A DNA stretch of 64,000 bases from Actinomadura spongiicola (GTDB lineage Bacteria; Actinomycetota; Actinomycetes; Streptosporangiales; Streptosporangiaceae): positions 1-64,000 of the forward strand of contig NZ_QVNQ01000007.1 in assembly GCF_003432485.1 (NCBI RefSeq). Reading direction: 5' to 3'. The translations under genes were made by a program, and so were the position numbers. Shown in pieces: positions 25,352 through 33,063 of this stretch. The notes under the pieces are model-generated. The model worked only from the letters and a program-made list of their open reading frames with translations. It did not search any database and was not told where the DNA came from. Numbering within the stretch: position 1 is the stretch's first letter; each line of letters begins with the position of its first letter.

Positions 25352-27001
25352 GTGATGGAAGGGACCCACGGGCCGGCCGGGGTGTGCCCGTTGACCGTCC
25401 ACGACGCGCTGCGTCGGGCCGCGGTCATCGGCCCGGACGTGGAGGCGGTCGTCGCCTCGCACGGCCGGATCACCTACGCCGCGCTGGACGCCGAGGTCGC
25501 CGCGGTCCGCGCCGCGCTGTCGGCCGCCGGGGTCCGTCGCGGCGACCATGTCGCCGTCTGCCTGGGCAACGGCCCGGAGTGGGTCACGCTCTTCCTGGCC
25601 ATCGGGTCGCTCGGCGCGGTGACCGTGCCGATCAACACCCGGTGGCGTCCCCCCGAGATCGCGTACGCGTTGCGGCAGTCGCGGTCCTCGATGCTGTTCG
25701 TCGCCGACCGCTTCCTGAACATCGACTTCGTCGCCATGCTCCGCGAGATCTGTCCGGGCGTCGACACCGGGCTGCCGGACGCCGAGCTGCCCGACCTGCG
25801 GTCGGTGGTGGTGCTCGGCTCCGGGGGCTCCGCCGCTCCGGCCACCGTTCCCGAGGCGGCGCGGTCGTGGGAGGACTTCCGGGCGGCCGGGACGACTCCG
25901 GTGGAACCCTGCGGGACGCCCGACGACGTTGTGCTGATCCAGTACACGTCCGGCACGACGTCCCGTCCGAAGGGCGTGCTGCTGACCCAGCTCAACATGT
26001 GCGGGGACGCGTTCTTCTCCGGGGCTCGCCTCGGGCTGCGGCCGGGCGACCGGTTCCACAGCGTCCGGCCGTTCTTCCACGCCGCCGGCAGCACCCTGAC
26101 GGTCCTGGCCTGCCTCCAGCACGTCGCCACGGTGGTGACCATGGACCGGTTCGAACCGGGCGAGGCGCTGCGGCTGATCGAACGCGAACGCTGCACCCAT
26201 TTCTCCGGCAACGACACCATCGCCCTGATGTTGCTGAACCATCCGGACCGGCCGCGGCGCCGGCTCCGGTTGCGCGGCGCGTGGGCCGCGGCGTCGGCCG
26301 CCGTCGTCCGGCGGATCATCGACGAGCTCGGCGCCACCGAATGCGTCGTCGGCTACGGGCTGTCGGAGGCGTCGCCCAACGTGGCGCAGTCGGCGTGGTG
26401 GGAACCGGAGGACGTCCGGGCGAGCGGCCGGATGATGCCCGAACCGGGCGTCGAGGTCCGCGTCCACGACCCCGAGACCGGACGGGACGTCCCGACCGGG
26501 GACGTCGGCGAGATCCTCGTCCGCGGCTGGAACGTCATGCGCGGCTACTACGCCATGCCCGACGAGACCGCCGCGACGCTGTCGCCGGACGGCTGGCTCC
26601 GCACCGGCGACCTCGGCCGCCTCGGCGAGGACGGCCGGCTCGAATTCGTCGGACGGGCCAAGGAGCTCATCCGCGTCGGCGGCGAGAACGTGTCGCCCAC
26701 CGAGGTCGAGGACGTCCTGCACGGCCACCCCAAGATCAGGCAGGCGGCGGTGGTCGGCGTGCCGGACGAGCGACTCATCGAGGTCCCGTTCGCGTTCGTC
26801 GTCCTCGCGGAGGGCTGCGCGGCCGACCCGGAGGAGATCACCGCCTGGGCCGCCGAGCGCCTCGCCCGGTTCAAGGTGCCGCGCCACATCCGGATCGTCG
26901 ACGACTTCGAGCGGTTCGGGATGACGGCCAGCTCGAAGGTCCAGAAGCGGCACCTCGCCGCCCACGCGCGGCGGCTGCTCGACGCGGTGGAGGCGGGATG
27001 A
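25352..27001 (+). CDS. AMP-forming acyl-CoA synthetase
   Basis: A 549-aa member of the ANL adenylating superfamily that activates a carboxylic acid to its CoA thioester with ATP. P-loop-like YTSGTTSRPKGV, GLSEASPNV, the GDLGRLGEDG hinge region and GRAKELIRVGGENVSPTEVE are all in order; the C-terminal lysine probably lies in SSKVQKRHL. Two adjacent starts are possible (GTG 25352 or ATG 25355); GGAGG is upstream of both. It abuts the second hydratase and overlaps the next gene by ATGA. The acid is not identified. Confidence 0.92.
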   Translation: MMEGTHGPAGVCPLTVHDALRRAAVIGPDVEAVVASHGRITYAALDAEVAAVRAALSAAGVRRGDHVAVCLGNGPEWVTLFLAIGSLGAVTVPINTRWRPPEIAYALRQSRSSMLFVADRFLNIDFVAMLREICPGVDTGLPDAELPDLRSVVVLGSGGSAAPATVPEAARSWEDFRAAGTTPVEPCGTPDDVVLIQYTSGTTSRPKGVLLTQLNMCGDAFFSGARLGLRPGDRFHSVRPFFHAAGSTLTVLACLQHVATVVTMDRFEPGEALRLIERERCTHFSGNDTIALMLLNHPDRPRRRLRLRGAWAAASAAVVRRIIDELGATECVVGYGLSEASPNVAQSAWWEPEDVRASGRMMPEPGVEVRVHDPETGRDVPTGDVGEILVRGWNVMRGYYAMPDETAATLSPDGWLRTGDLGRLGEDGRLEFVGRAKELIRVGGENVSPTEVEDVLHGHPKIRQAAVVGVPDERLIEVPFAFVVLAEGCAADPEEITAWAAERLARFKVPRHIRIVDDFERFGMTASSKVQKRHLAAHARRLLDAVEAG

Positions 27002-28032
27002 CCGGCGGCACGCGCGCCGGCCGGGCGCGCATCGACACGAGCGTCACCCGGCTGCTCGGCTGCGACCTGCCGATCGTCCAGGCGGGCATGTCCTGGGCGT
27101 CGTCGGACTCGCGGCTGCCGCTCGCGGTGTCCAACGCGGGCGGTCTCGGCGTGATCGCCGCCGGCCCCATGCGGCTCCCTGACCTGGACCGCTCCATTTC
27201 CGAGGTCGCCGCGGGCACCGACCGTCCCTACGCGGTGAACCTGCCGCTGTACCGCAAGGGCGCGGACGAGGTCATGGACCTGCTCGTGGCCCGGCGCGTC
27301 CCGATCCTCATCGCCTCCCAGGGCGGCCCGCGCCGCTACCTGCCGCGCTTCCGGGACACCGGAACCATCTGCCTGCACGTCGTGGCCACCGAGGAGCACG
27401 CGGCCAAGGCGATGGACGCCGGCGTGGACGGTCTCGTCGTCGTCGGCGCCGAGGCGGGCGGCCATCCGCCCGCCGGGCTCGTGTCCACGCTGGTCACGGT
27501 CCGCGCCGTCGCCCGGCGGTTCCCGGACGCCCCGATCATCGCCTCCGGCGGGTTCGCCGACGGCTCGGGACTCGCCGCCGCCCTCTCCCTCGGCGCCGGG
27601 GCCGCGCAGTTCGGCACCCGCTTCCTCGCCAGCGCCGAATCGAACCTGCACCCCGCCTACAAGGAGGCCGTGCTCGCCGCCGGCACCGGCGACACCCGCA
27701 CCGTGGGCCGCGACCTCGGCATGATCCGGGTCCTGGCCAACGACTTCGCCGACCGCATGGCCGAGCTGGAGAGCACCGGCGCCGACCTGGAGCGGCGCCG
27801 GGCGGAGTTCACCGCGACCAGCCTGCGGACGGCCGCCGTCGACGGCGATGTCATCGGAGGAAAGGTCGAGATGGGCCAGTCGGCCGGGTTGGTCGACGCG
27901 CTCCTGCCCGCCGCCCGGATCGTCGAGCTGCTCGTCGAGGAGTACGCCGCCACGCTCACCCGCCTGCCCGAGGTCCGCCCCGCCGAGGACCTGCCCGCCC
28001 GTCCCGAACGGACACCGCTTCCCGCCTCCTAA
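26998..28032 (+). CDS. Nitronate monooxygenase-like flavoprotein
   Basis: A 344-aa FMN TIM-barrel of the 2-nitropropane dioxygenase/nitronate monooxygenase family. The FMN-binding ends are LPIVQAGMSW and IIASGGFADGSGL, and the catalytic-type histidine is in GAEAGGHPPAG. Members oxidise nitronates or act as NADH:quinone reductases; several sit in acyl-CoA pathways with no known nitro substrate. The ATG overlaps the ligase stop (ATGA). It is the last gene of the operon; 64 bp separate it from the exported hydrolase gene. Confidence 0.87.
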   Translation: MTGGTRAGRARIDTSVTRLLGCDLPIVQAGMSWASSDSRLPLAVSNAGGLGVIAAGPMRLPDLDRSISEVAAGTDRPYAVNLPLYRKGADEVMDLLVARRVPILIASQGGPRRYLPRFRDTGTICLHVVATEEHAAKAMDAGVDGLVVVGAEAGGHPPAGLVSTLVTVRAVARRFPDAPIIASGGFADGSGLAAALSLGAGAAQFGTRFLASAESNLHPAYKEAVLAAGTGDTRTVGRDLGMIRVLANDFADRMAELESTGADLERRRAEFTATSLRTAAVDGDVIGGKVEMGQSAGLVDALLPAARIVELLVEEYAATLTRLPEVRPAEDLPARPERTPLPAS

Positions 28033-28096
28033 CCCGCCACCCGCCACCAAGGACTCGGGGGAAAGTCAGCCGACATCAGGATCTGGGAGGTCTTGA

Positions 28097-29062
28097 GTGA
28101 GGACGAACGACACGGACACGCGGACGGCGTCCGGCCCTAGAATCGGGCGAAGAGGTCTTCTAGGAGGTGCCACCCTGCTCGCGGCCAGCGGAGCGACCTT
28201 CGTCGCCGGAGGCGGGACGGCCCTCGCCGGCGACCCGCGCACCGACTCGCCGCTGCCCATCATTCCTATTCCGAAGCAGGTCCCCGCCAAGGAAGGCTAC
28301 GTGCCGGTGCCCGGCGGGCGCCTGTGGTACTGGGACACCGGGGGCCGTGGCGCCCCGGTCATCTTCACGCACCCCGGAAGCGGCAGCGCGGAGTTCTGGC
28401 CGTACCAGCAGCCGTACTTCGCCAAGGCGGGGTACCGGGTCATCGGCTGGTCCATGCGCAGCAAGTACAAGTCGAGCGCGGCGGACCCGGCCAACCCGGG
28501 AACCGGCGCGGGCGACCTGCACTCGCTGGTCAACTACCTCGGCATCGACAAGTTCCACCTCGTCGGTGTCGCGCTGGGTGGGGGAGTGGCGCTCGACTAC
28601 GCGCTGCTCCATGAGGAGCGGCTGCTCAGCCTCTCCATCAGCGGCAGCCTGCTCAGCGTGACGAACCAGGAATACGTCGACATGCTGCGGCGGCTTCGTC
28701 CCACGGGCTTCAGCAACATGCCGGCCAGCTTCATCGAGCTGGGCCCCACCTACCGGGCGATCAACCCGGCGGGCATGGCCATCTGGGACGAACTCCACGA
28801 CCGGGCCTCGCACAGCAGCGTCGGTCAGCCGTACGCCACCCAGCCCACCTGGAAGGACGTGGAGCGGCTGAGGGTGCCGACCCTGCTGCTGTGGGGTGAC
28901 GGCGACCTCTACAGCCCGCCGTCGGTGCAGCGCATCGTGGCGAGCCACTTCCGCAACGTCACGACCGTCGTCGCGAACGAGTGCGGTCACGCGCCGCAGT
29001 GGGAGCGTTCGGACATCTACAACCCCACCCTGCGCAAGTTCCTGCGCAGGAACTCGCGGTAA
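28097..29062 (+). CDS. Tat-exported alpha/beta-hydrolase fold protein lacking the nucleophilic serine
   Basis: A 321-aa exported protein. The N-terminus has a twin-arginine-like signal (RIGRRGLLGGATLLAAS, then Ala-rich to about residue 45). The fold shows in APVIFTHPGSGSAEFWPY and GYRVIGWSMRS. The nucleophile elbow, normally GxSxGG, reads GVALGG with alanine at residue 159 (codon GCG). The acidic residue (WGDGDLYSPP) and His298 (CGHAPQ) of the triad remain. It may be a binding protein or use another mechanism. The GTG start follows GGAGGT. It may be cotranscribed with the acyl-CoA operon (64 bp gap) or have its own promoter. Confidence 0.85.
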   Translation: MRTNDTDTRTASGPRIGRRGLLGGATLLAASGATFVAGGGTALAGDPRTDSPLPIIPIPKQVPAKEGYVPVPGGRLWYWDTGGRGAPVIFTHPGSGSAEFWPYQQPYFAKAGYRVIGWSMRSKYKSSAADPANPGTGAGDLHSLVNYLGIDKFHLVGVALGGGVALDYALLHEERLLSLSISGSLLSVTNQEYVDMLRRLRPTGFSNMPASFIELGPTYRAINPAGMAIWDELHDRASHSSVGQPYATQPTWKDVERLRVPTLLLWGDGDLYSPPSVQRIVASHFRNVTTVVANECGHAPQWERSDIYNPTLRKFLRRNSR

Positions 29063-29076
29063 CCACCGCCTGAGAA

Positions 29077-29109
29077 CCGGGGAGCCTGATCCCGTTGCGG
29101 GCTCCCCGG
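29077..29109. terminator. Bidirectional hairpin terminator
   Basis: CCGGGGAGCC at 29077-29086 pairs perfectly with GGCTCCCCGG at 29100-29109, between the convergent hydrolase and LLM-oxidoreductase genes. Confidence 0.75.
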
Positions 29110-29142
29110 CCCCGCCAATTCGCGCGGGTCGAACGGCTTGTG

Positions 29143-30054
29143 TCAGGCCAGGTGGGGCATGACCTCGGCGGCGAGCCGCTCCATCTGCTCCGCGTCGTCG
29201 AACAGCGGGGTGAACAGGACCATCTCGGCGCCCGCGTCGATCACCTCGCGGACCCCCTCCACGCACGCGTCCGCGGATCCGCAGACGGCGACCGGGGTGA
29301 GGTCGCTCCGTCCGTAGAACCGCTCCAGGGTGTCGGCCCCCCTCTTCCAGGCGCGGGCCTCGTCGTCGTCCACCCCGATGTAGACGCGCTTGGCGATCGA
29401 GAAGTCGGCGGCGTCCCGTCCCTGTTCCGCGAGCGCCTCCCGGACGACGCCCACCTGCTCGGCGAACTGCGCGGTCGTCGCCGACCCCGCGCCGAAGAAC
29501 CCGTTGCCGAGTCGCACCGCACGCCGCAGCGCGTTCGGGTGGCGGGCACCGAACCAGACCGGGGGATGCGGCTTCTGGAACGGCTTGGGTTCCATCGCGG
29601 CGTCGTCGAGCCGCCAGAAGCGCCCGTCGAAGGTGACGCGGGGACGCGTCCAGCACGCCTTCATCAGGTCGAGCCCCTCGGTGAGCCGCGCGACGAGTTC
29701 GTCCGGTTCGACGCCGAACGCCGACAGCGACCGGTCGCGGGCGCCGATACCGACGCCGACGTCGACCCGGCCCCGGCTGAGCTGGTCCAGCGTGCTCAGG
29801 CTCTTGGCCAGGTGGACGGGGTTGTGCCGCGGGGTGACGAACACCGCGCAGCCCAGCCGGATCCGTTCGGTGCAGGCGGCGGCGTAGGTCAGGGTCTCCA
29901 GCGGGCTCGACCGCGCCGCCGTCCCGAGTACCTGCTCCTGCGTCCAGGCGCCGTCGAAACCGAGCTCCTCGGCCCGTCGGAGGAAGGCGCGGAAGGCCGC
30001 CGGGTCGAACTCGCCGTCGTTCAGGTCCTGGGGGATGGAGATCGCGAACCGCAT
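29143..30054 (-). CDS. LLM-class F420/FMN-dependent oxidoreductase
   Basis: A 303-aa luciferase-like monooxygenase-fold protein. The N-terminal strand MRFAISIPQD, GFDGAWTQEQV and LGCAVFVTPRHNPVHLAKSLSTLD, with GRVDVGVGIGARD, are typical of the F420-dependent or FMN-dependent actinobacterial group. The ATG at 30054 is preceded by TAAGTT and six bases, so the transcript is probably leaderless; the promoter lies inside the 3' end of the upstream cyclase-like gene. Substrate unknown. Confidence 0.88.
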   Translation of the reverse strand: MRFAISIPQDLNDGEFDPAAFRAFLRRAEELGFDGAWTQEQVLGTAARSSPLETLTYAAACTERIRLGCAVFVTPRHNPVHLAKSLSTLDQLSRGRVDVGVGIGARDRSLSAFGVEPDELVARLTEGLDLMKACWTRPRVTFDGRFWRLDDAAMEPKPFQKPHPPVWFGARHPNALRRAVRLGNGFFGAGSATTAQFAEQVGVVREALAEQGRDAADFSIAKRVYIGVDDDEARAWKRGADTLERFYGRSDLTPVAVCGSADACVEGVREVIDAGAEMVLFTPLFDDAEQMERLAAEVMPHLA

Positions 30055-30063
30055 CCCTCAAAC

Positions 30064-30699
30064 TTATCGATCATTCAGCCCCCTGACCAGGCCGGATGGC
30101 AGCCAGAGCCAGGCCCGGACGTCCCTGACCTCCTTGCAGCTCACCCACAGCCGCCGGTACGCGGAGGACGGGACGGGACCGCCGCCGCGCAGGACCACGT
30201 CGGTGTGCAGCGAGTCGGACGTGATCAGGCCGAGGTCGGCGCCCGACGTCCGGAGGACCTCCCTGAACGCGTCCGCGTCCAGCAGGCGGAAGAGGAACAT
30301 GGCGGCGGAGCCGAAGACGCCGTAGGCGTCCCGTTCCACGTCGCCGTGGTGGACGGCCACGCGCAGCCGCAGCCGGTCGCCGTCGCCGGCCGGCCCGTTG
30401 TGCCGCCGCAGGACGACCGCGAGCCCGTGCCCCAGCCGGCCGAGGAACGGAACGGGATCGACTCCGGGAGGCGCGACGATCAGGACCCCGTCACCGCGGT
30501 CCTCGTGGTCGCAGGTCGCCCAGGGCACCCCGGTCAGGCGGAGCGCCGCGCGGAGCGTGCCGTACAGCTCGCGGCGGACCCGCCGCTGGGACGCGGTGTC
30601 GGGGCAGCGCCGCCCGAAGTCGACGATGTCGACGGCGACCAGTGTCCTGAGCGGCGACCGCGACGACTCGGCGGGCCGGGGCGGCGACAGGTCGAGCAT
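30064..30699 (-). CDS. Class III nucleotide cyclase-like protein
   Basis: A 211-aa protein whose whole length resembles a class III cyclase homology domain. The first metal-type aspartates lie in VAVDIVDF (residues 23 and 26), the second strand pair is RGDGVLIVAP, and LRVAVHHGDVE matches the usual RVGIHTGEV region. A purine-specifying lysine and the transition-state arginine are not obvious, so activity is uncertain. I chose the ATG at 30699 because GGGAGGAG stands just upstream; an earlier start would add 18 charged residues. It is divergent from the small Cys-rich ORF and its regulator. Proteins of this type are common but uncharacterised in actinomycetes. Confidence 0.7.
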   Translation of the reverse strand: MLDLSPPRPAESSRSPLRTLVAVDIVDFGRRCPDTASQRRVRRELYGTLRAALRLTGVPWATCDHEDRGDGVLIVAPPGVDPVPFLGRLGHGLAVVLRRHNGPAGDGDRLRLRVAVHHGDVERDAYGVFGSAAMFLFRLLDADAFREVLRTSGADLGLITSDSLHTDVVLRGGGPVPSSAYRRLWVSCKEVRDVRAWLWLPSGLVRGLNDR

Positions 30700-30839
30700 G
30701 CGAGATTCTCCTCCCTCGCTTTCGTCCGCGCCGGAATGGCGCGCGGATACCACTCTGGCGGTGTTCTCCGTACTTGCATACCGATTGGGATGAGTTGGGA
30801 CGCCCTTCCCCTCGAAGAGCGCGGCGGAAGGAGATTCGA

Positions 30840-30968
30840 GTGGATTTTAGCCATTGTCATAATTGTCCGGATTGTCCGGTGGACTATGGTGGCACTTGGG
30901 TCTATGCGGAAGCATGTGAAATGTGTACGGTTACGCCGGTGTTGTGGTGGCGAGGTGGCGGATCATGA
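30840..30968 (+). CDS. Small Cys-rich protein (42 aa) coupled to DUF5753 regulator
   Basis: A 42-residue ORF starting with GTG at 30840. AAGGAG lies at 30828-30833, six bases upstream, an excellent ribosome site. The sequence has CHNCPDC near the N-terminus and CEMC near residue 28, five cysteines plus two histidines in all, a plausible metal or disulfide site, and ends WWRGGGS. Its stop overlaps the start of the downstream regulator as ATGA, which argues for translational coupling. Codons such as TTT, AAT and TGT are far more AT-rich than in neighbouring genes. DUF5753 regulators are often paired with a small DUF397 partner; this one shares no feature with DUF397. Function unknown. Confidence 0.65.
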   Translation: MDFSHCHNCPDCPVDYGGTWVYAEACEMCTVTPVLWWRGGGS

Positions 30969-32086
30969 GAGCATCCGATAATGACCAATCGGTCATTCTT
31001 TGTCGCTTCATCGACCGGCTCAACGACATCTGGATCACGGCGTGCCCGTCCAGCTACCAGGAGGTGGAGGCGCTGTCCCGGAAGTTCGCCACTCCGGTGC
31101 AGGGCTTGACGGTGCGGCTGCTGGCGACCTCCACGCTCCAGGGCATCCTGACCCACCAGCGGAAGAACCTGCCCCGGTGGTCGTGGGTGGCTTCCTATGT
31201 GATCGTCCTGCGTGCGATCGCGTCCCGTAACGGGGTGAACCCCGACACCCTCGGCACCCTGGACGAGTGGAAGGCCGCCTACGACGACGCGTCGCGGCAG
31301 CTCCGCGGACTGCCCCCGGACGCGGCCGGTGCCGAGGCGGAGGAGGATGTCGCGGCGGTGCGCGAGGCACGGCGTGCGAGGACGCGCCCGGCGAGGCTTC
31401 CGGTCGCGGCCGGTGACCGCCCGCGCGGTCGTCCCGGCCGGGACGAGGCACTGGACGCGCTGACGCGGCGCTTCGGGACGGCCGGCTGGTGGCACCCGGA
31501 CTACCAGGACGTCGTCACCCCATGGGTGGAGTCCTACCTGGAACTGGAGCAGGCGGCCCGGGTGATCTGGTGCTACGAGCCCCAGTTCGTCCCCGGGCTG
31601 CTCCAGACCCCCGCCTACGCCAGGGCGGTCATCGCGCACGAATACGGAACATCCCCCGAGACGCAGATCAGGCGGCGGGTCGAACTGCGGACGCGGCGGC
31701 AGCAGCGGCTGTGGGGGCCGAACCCGCCGCGTCTCTGGGCGATCCTGGACGAGACGGTGCTGCGCCGCGACCACGGCGGCCCCGAGACGATGCGCGCCCA
31801 ACTGGACCATCTGCTGGAGGTCTCCTGCCGTCCCAACGTCAGGATCCAGGTGATGCCGCTGGCCAGAGGCGGATACGCCGCGGCGGGCGGCCCGATCACC
31901 GCCCTGCGGTTCGCCGCGGCGGAACTGCCCGATGTGATCTATCTGGAACATCTCGGCAGCGCCGACTACCTCATCGACCCCGAGGAGAAGGTCTGTTTCG
32001 GCCAGGTTCTGGATCGGCTCAAAATCGAGGCCGCAACCCCCGAGCAAAGCCGTGACATGCTGCGCCGCCTCCGCACGGAGCACTGA
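30965..32086 (+). CDS. DUF5753-domain regulator with XRE-like N-terminus
   Basis: A 373-aa cytoplasmic protein. Residues about 1-110 are a helical domain of the kind that replaces or contains an XRE helix-turn-helix in Streptosporangiales (STLQGILTHQRKNLPRWSWV, then NPDTLGTLDEWKAAYDDA). After a charged linker (about 110-165), the C-terminal half is a DUF5753 domain: WYEPQFVPGLLQT-type core (VIWCYEPQFVPGLLQTPAYA), IRRRVELRTRRQQRL, and VQVMPL-type IQVMPLARGG. The ATG at 30965 overlaps the stop of the 42-aa ORF. Known DUF5753 proteins act as antitoxin-like regulators of a small partner protein. Followed by a methyltransferase gene, a common arrangement. Confidence 0.82.
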   Translation: MRASDNDQSVILCRFIDRLNDIWITACPSSYQEVEALSRKFATPVQGLTVRLLATSTLQGILTHQRKNLPRWSWVASYVIVLRAIASRNGVNPDTLGTLDEWKAAYDDASRQLRGLPPDAAGAEAEEDVAAVREARRARTRPARLPVAAGDRPRGRPGRDEALDALTRRFGTAGWWHPDYQDVVTPWVESYLELEQAARVIWCYEPQFVPGLLQTPAYARAVIAHEYGTSPETQIRRRVELRTRRQQRLWGPNPPRLWAILDETVLRRDHGGPETMRAQLDHLLEVSCRPNVRIQVMPLARGGYAAAGGPITALRFAAAELPDVIYLEHLGSADYLIDPEEKVCFGQVLDRLKIEAATPEQSRDMLRRLRTEH

Positions 32087-32211
32087 CCGCGCAGCGGGTT
32101 GTCCGGCGGCCACCCACCTGATTCCCTGTCCGCGGAAAGCCTTTTCGTTGAAGCGCGCCCCCGGCGCTTCACCAGGTGGAAAGCGGCGGGGCCGCACGGT
32201 TGGAGGTCGTG

Positions 32212-33054
32212 ATGAGTTCCGGCGACGCCTCGTACTCCTGGCGGGAGGCCGAGAAAGATCTCATGGCGGGGATCGACACGTCCGTGCCGCACTCCGCCCG
32301 CATCTGGAACTACTGGATGGGCGGCAAGGACAACTACCCCATCGACCAGGAGGCCGGCGAGCAGTTCGCCGCGATCTATCCGGGCATCCGGGACATGGCG
32401 CGGGTCTCGCGCTACTTCATCTCCCGCGTCGTCCGTTACCTGGCGAGAGAAGAGGGCATCCGGCAGTTTCTCGACATCGGCACGGGACTGCCGAGCCACG
32501 ACAACACCCATGAGGTCGCGCAGCGCGAGGCGCCCGACAGCCGCATCGTCTACGTCGACAACGACCCCCTGGTCCTCGCCCATGCGCGCGCCCTGCTGAC
32601 CAGCAATGACGTGGCGGGCACCGACTATGTCGACGCCGACCTGAACGAACCGGGGAGCATCATCGACATCGCGCGGACGAAGCTCGACTTCGACCGTCCG
32701 ATCGCGCTGATGCTGATGGGCGTCCTCGGCCACATCCCCATGACCGAGGACGACGAGCGCGCCCGCTCGATCGTCGACCGGCTCAAGACCGCGCTCCCCG
32801 CGGGAAGCCTCGTGGCCGTCTACGACGGCGCGAACACCGACTACGCCTATGTCGAGGCCACCCGTCTGTACAACGAGGGCGGGTCCGTCCCCTACACCCT
32901 GCGCAGCCCAGGGCAGATCGCGCGTTTCCTGGACGGCCTGGAACCGGTGGAGCCCGGCGTCGTGCGGCTCGACCGGTGGCGTCCGGATCCCGGCCCGCTC
33001 GGCCCTTCCGTGGCCGTGGACGCCTGGGGCGGCGTGGCGAAGAAGACCACCTGA
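32212..33054 (+). CDS. S-adenosyl methyltransferase, DUF574/PF04672 family
   Basis: A 280-aa SAM-dependent methyltransferase of the actinobacterial family PF04672. The conserved opening PHSARIWNYWMGGKDNYPID, the SAM-binding FLDIGTGLPSHDNTHEVAQ, the acidic strand VYVDNDPLVLAHA and VALMLMGVLGHI-like (IALMLMGVLGHIP) are present. The ATG at 32212 follows GGAGG with five bases spacing. It lies 125 bp after the DUF5753 gene on the same strand, a pairing frequently seen in these genomes. The methyl acceptor is not known for the family. It converges on the 402-aa gene with only nine bases between. Confidence 0.9.
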   Translation: MSSGDASYSWREAEKDLMAGIDTSVPHSARIWNYWMGGKDNYPIDQEAGEQFAAIYPGIRDMARVSRYFISRVVRYLAREEGIRQFLDIGTGLPSHDNTHEVAQREAPDSRIVYVDNDPLVLAHARALLTSNDVAGTDYVDADLNEPGSIIDIARTKLDFDRPIALMLMGVLGHIPMTEDDERARSIVDRLKTALPAGSLVAVYDGANTDYAYVEATRLYNEGGSVPYTLRSPGQIARFLDGLEPVEPGVVRLDRWRPDPGPLGPSVAVDAWGGVAKKTT

Positions 33055-33063
33055 ACGCTCTGG

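Noticed and set aside
24554..26965. 803-codon minus-strand frame
   Set aside because: Antisense to the hydratase and ligase genes, with low-complexity Arg/Gly/Pro composition.
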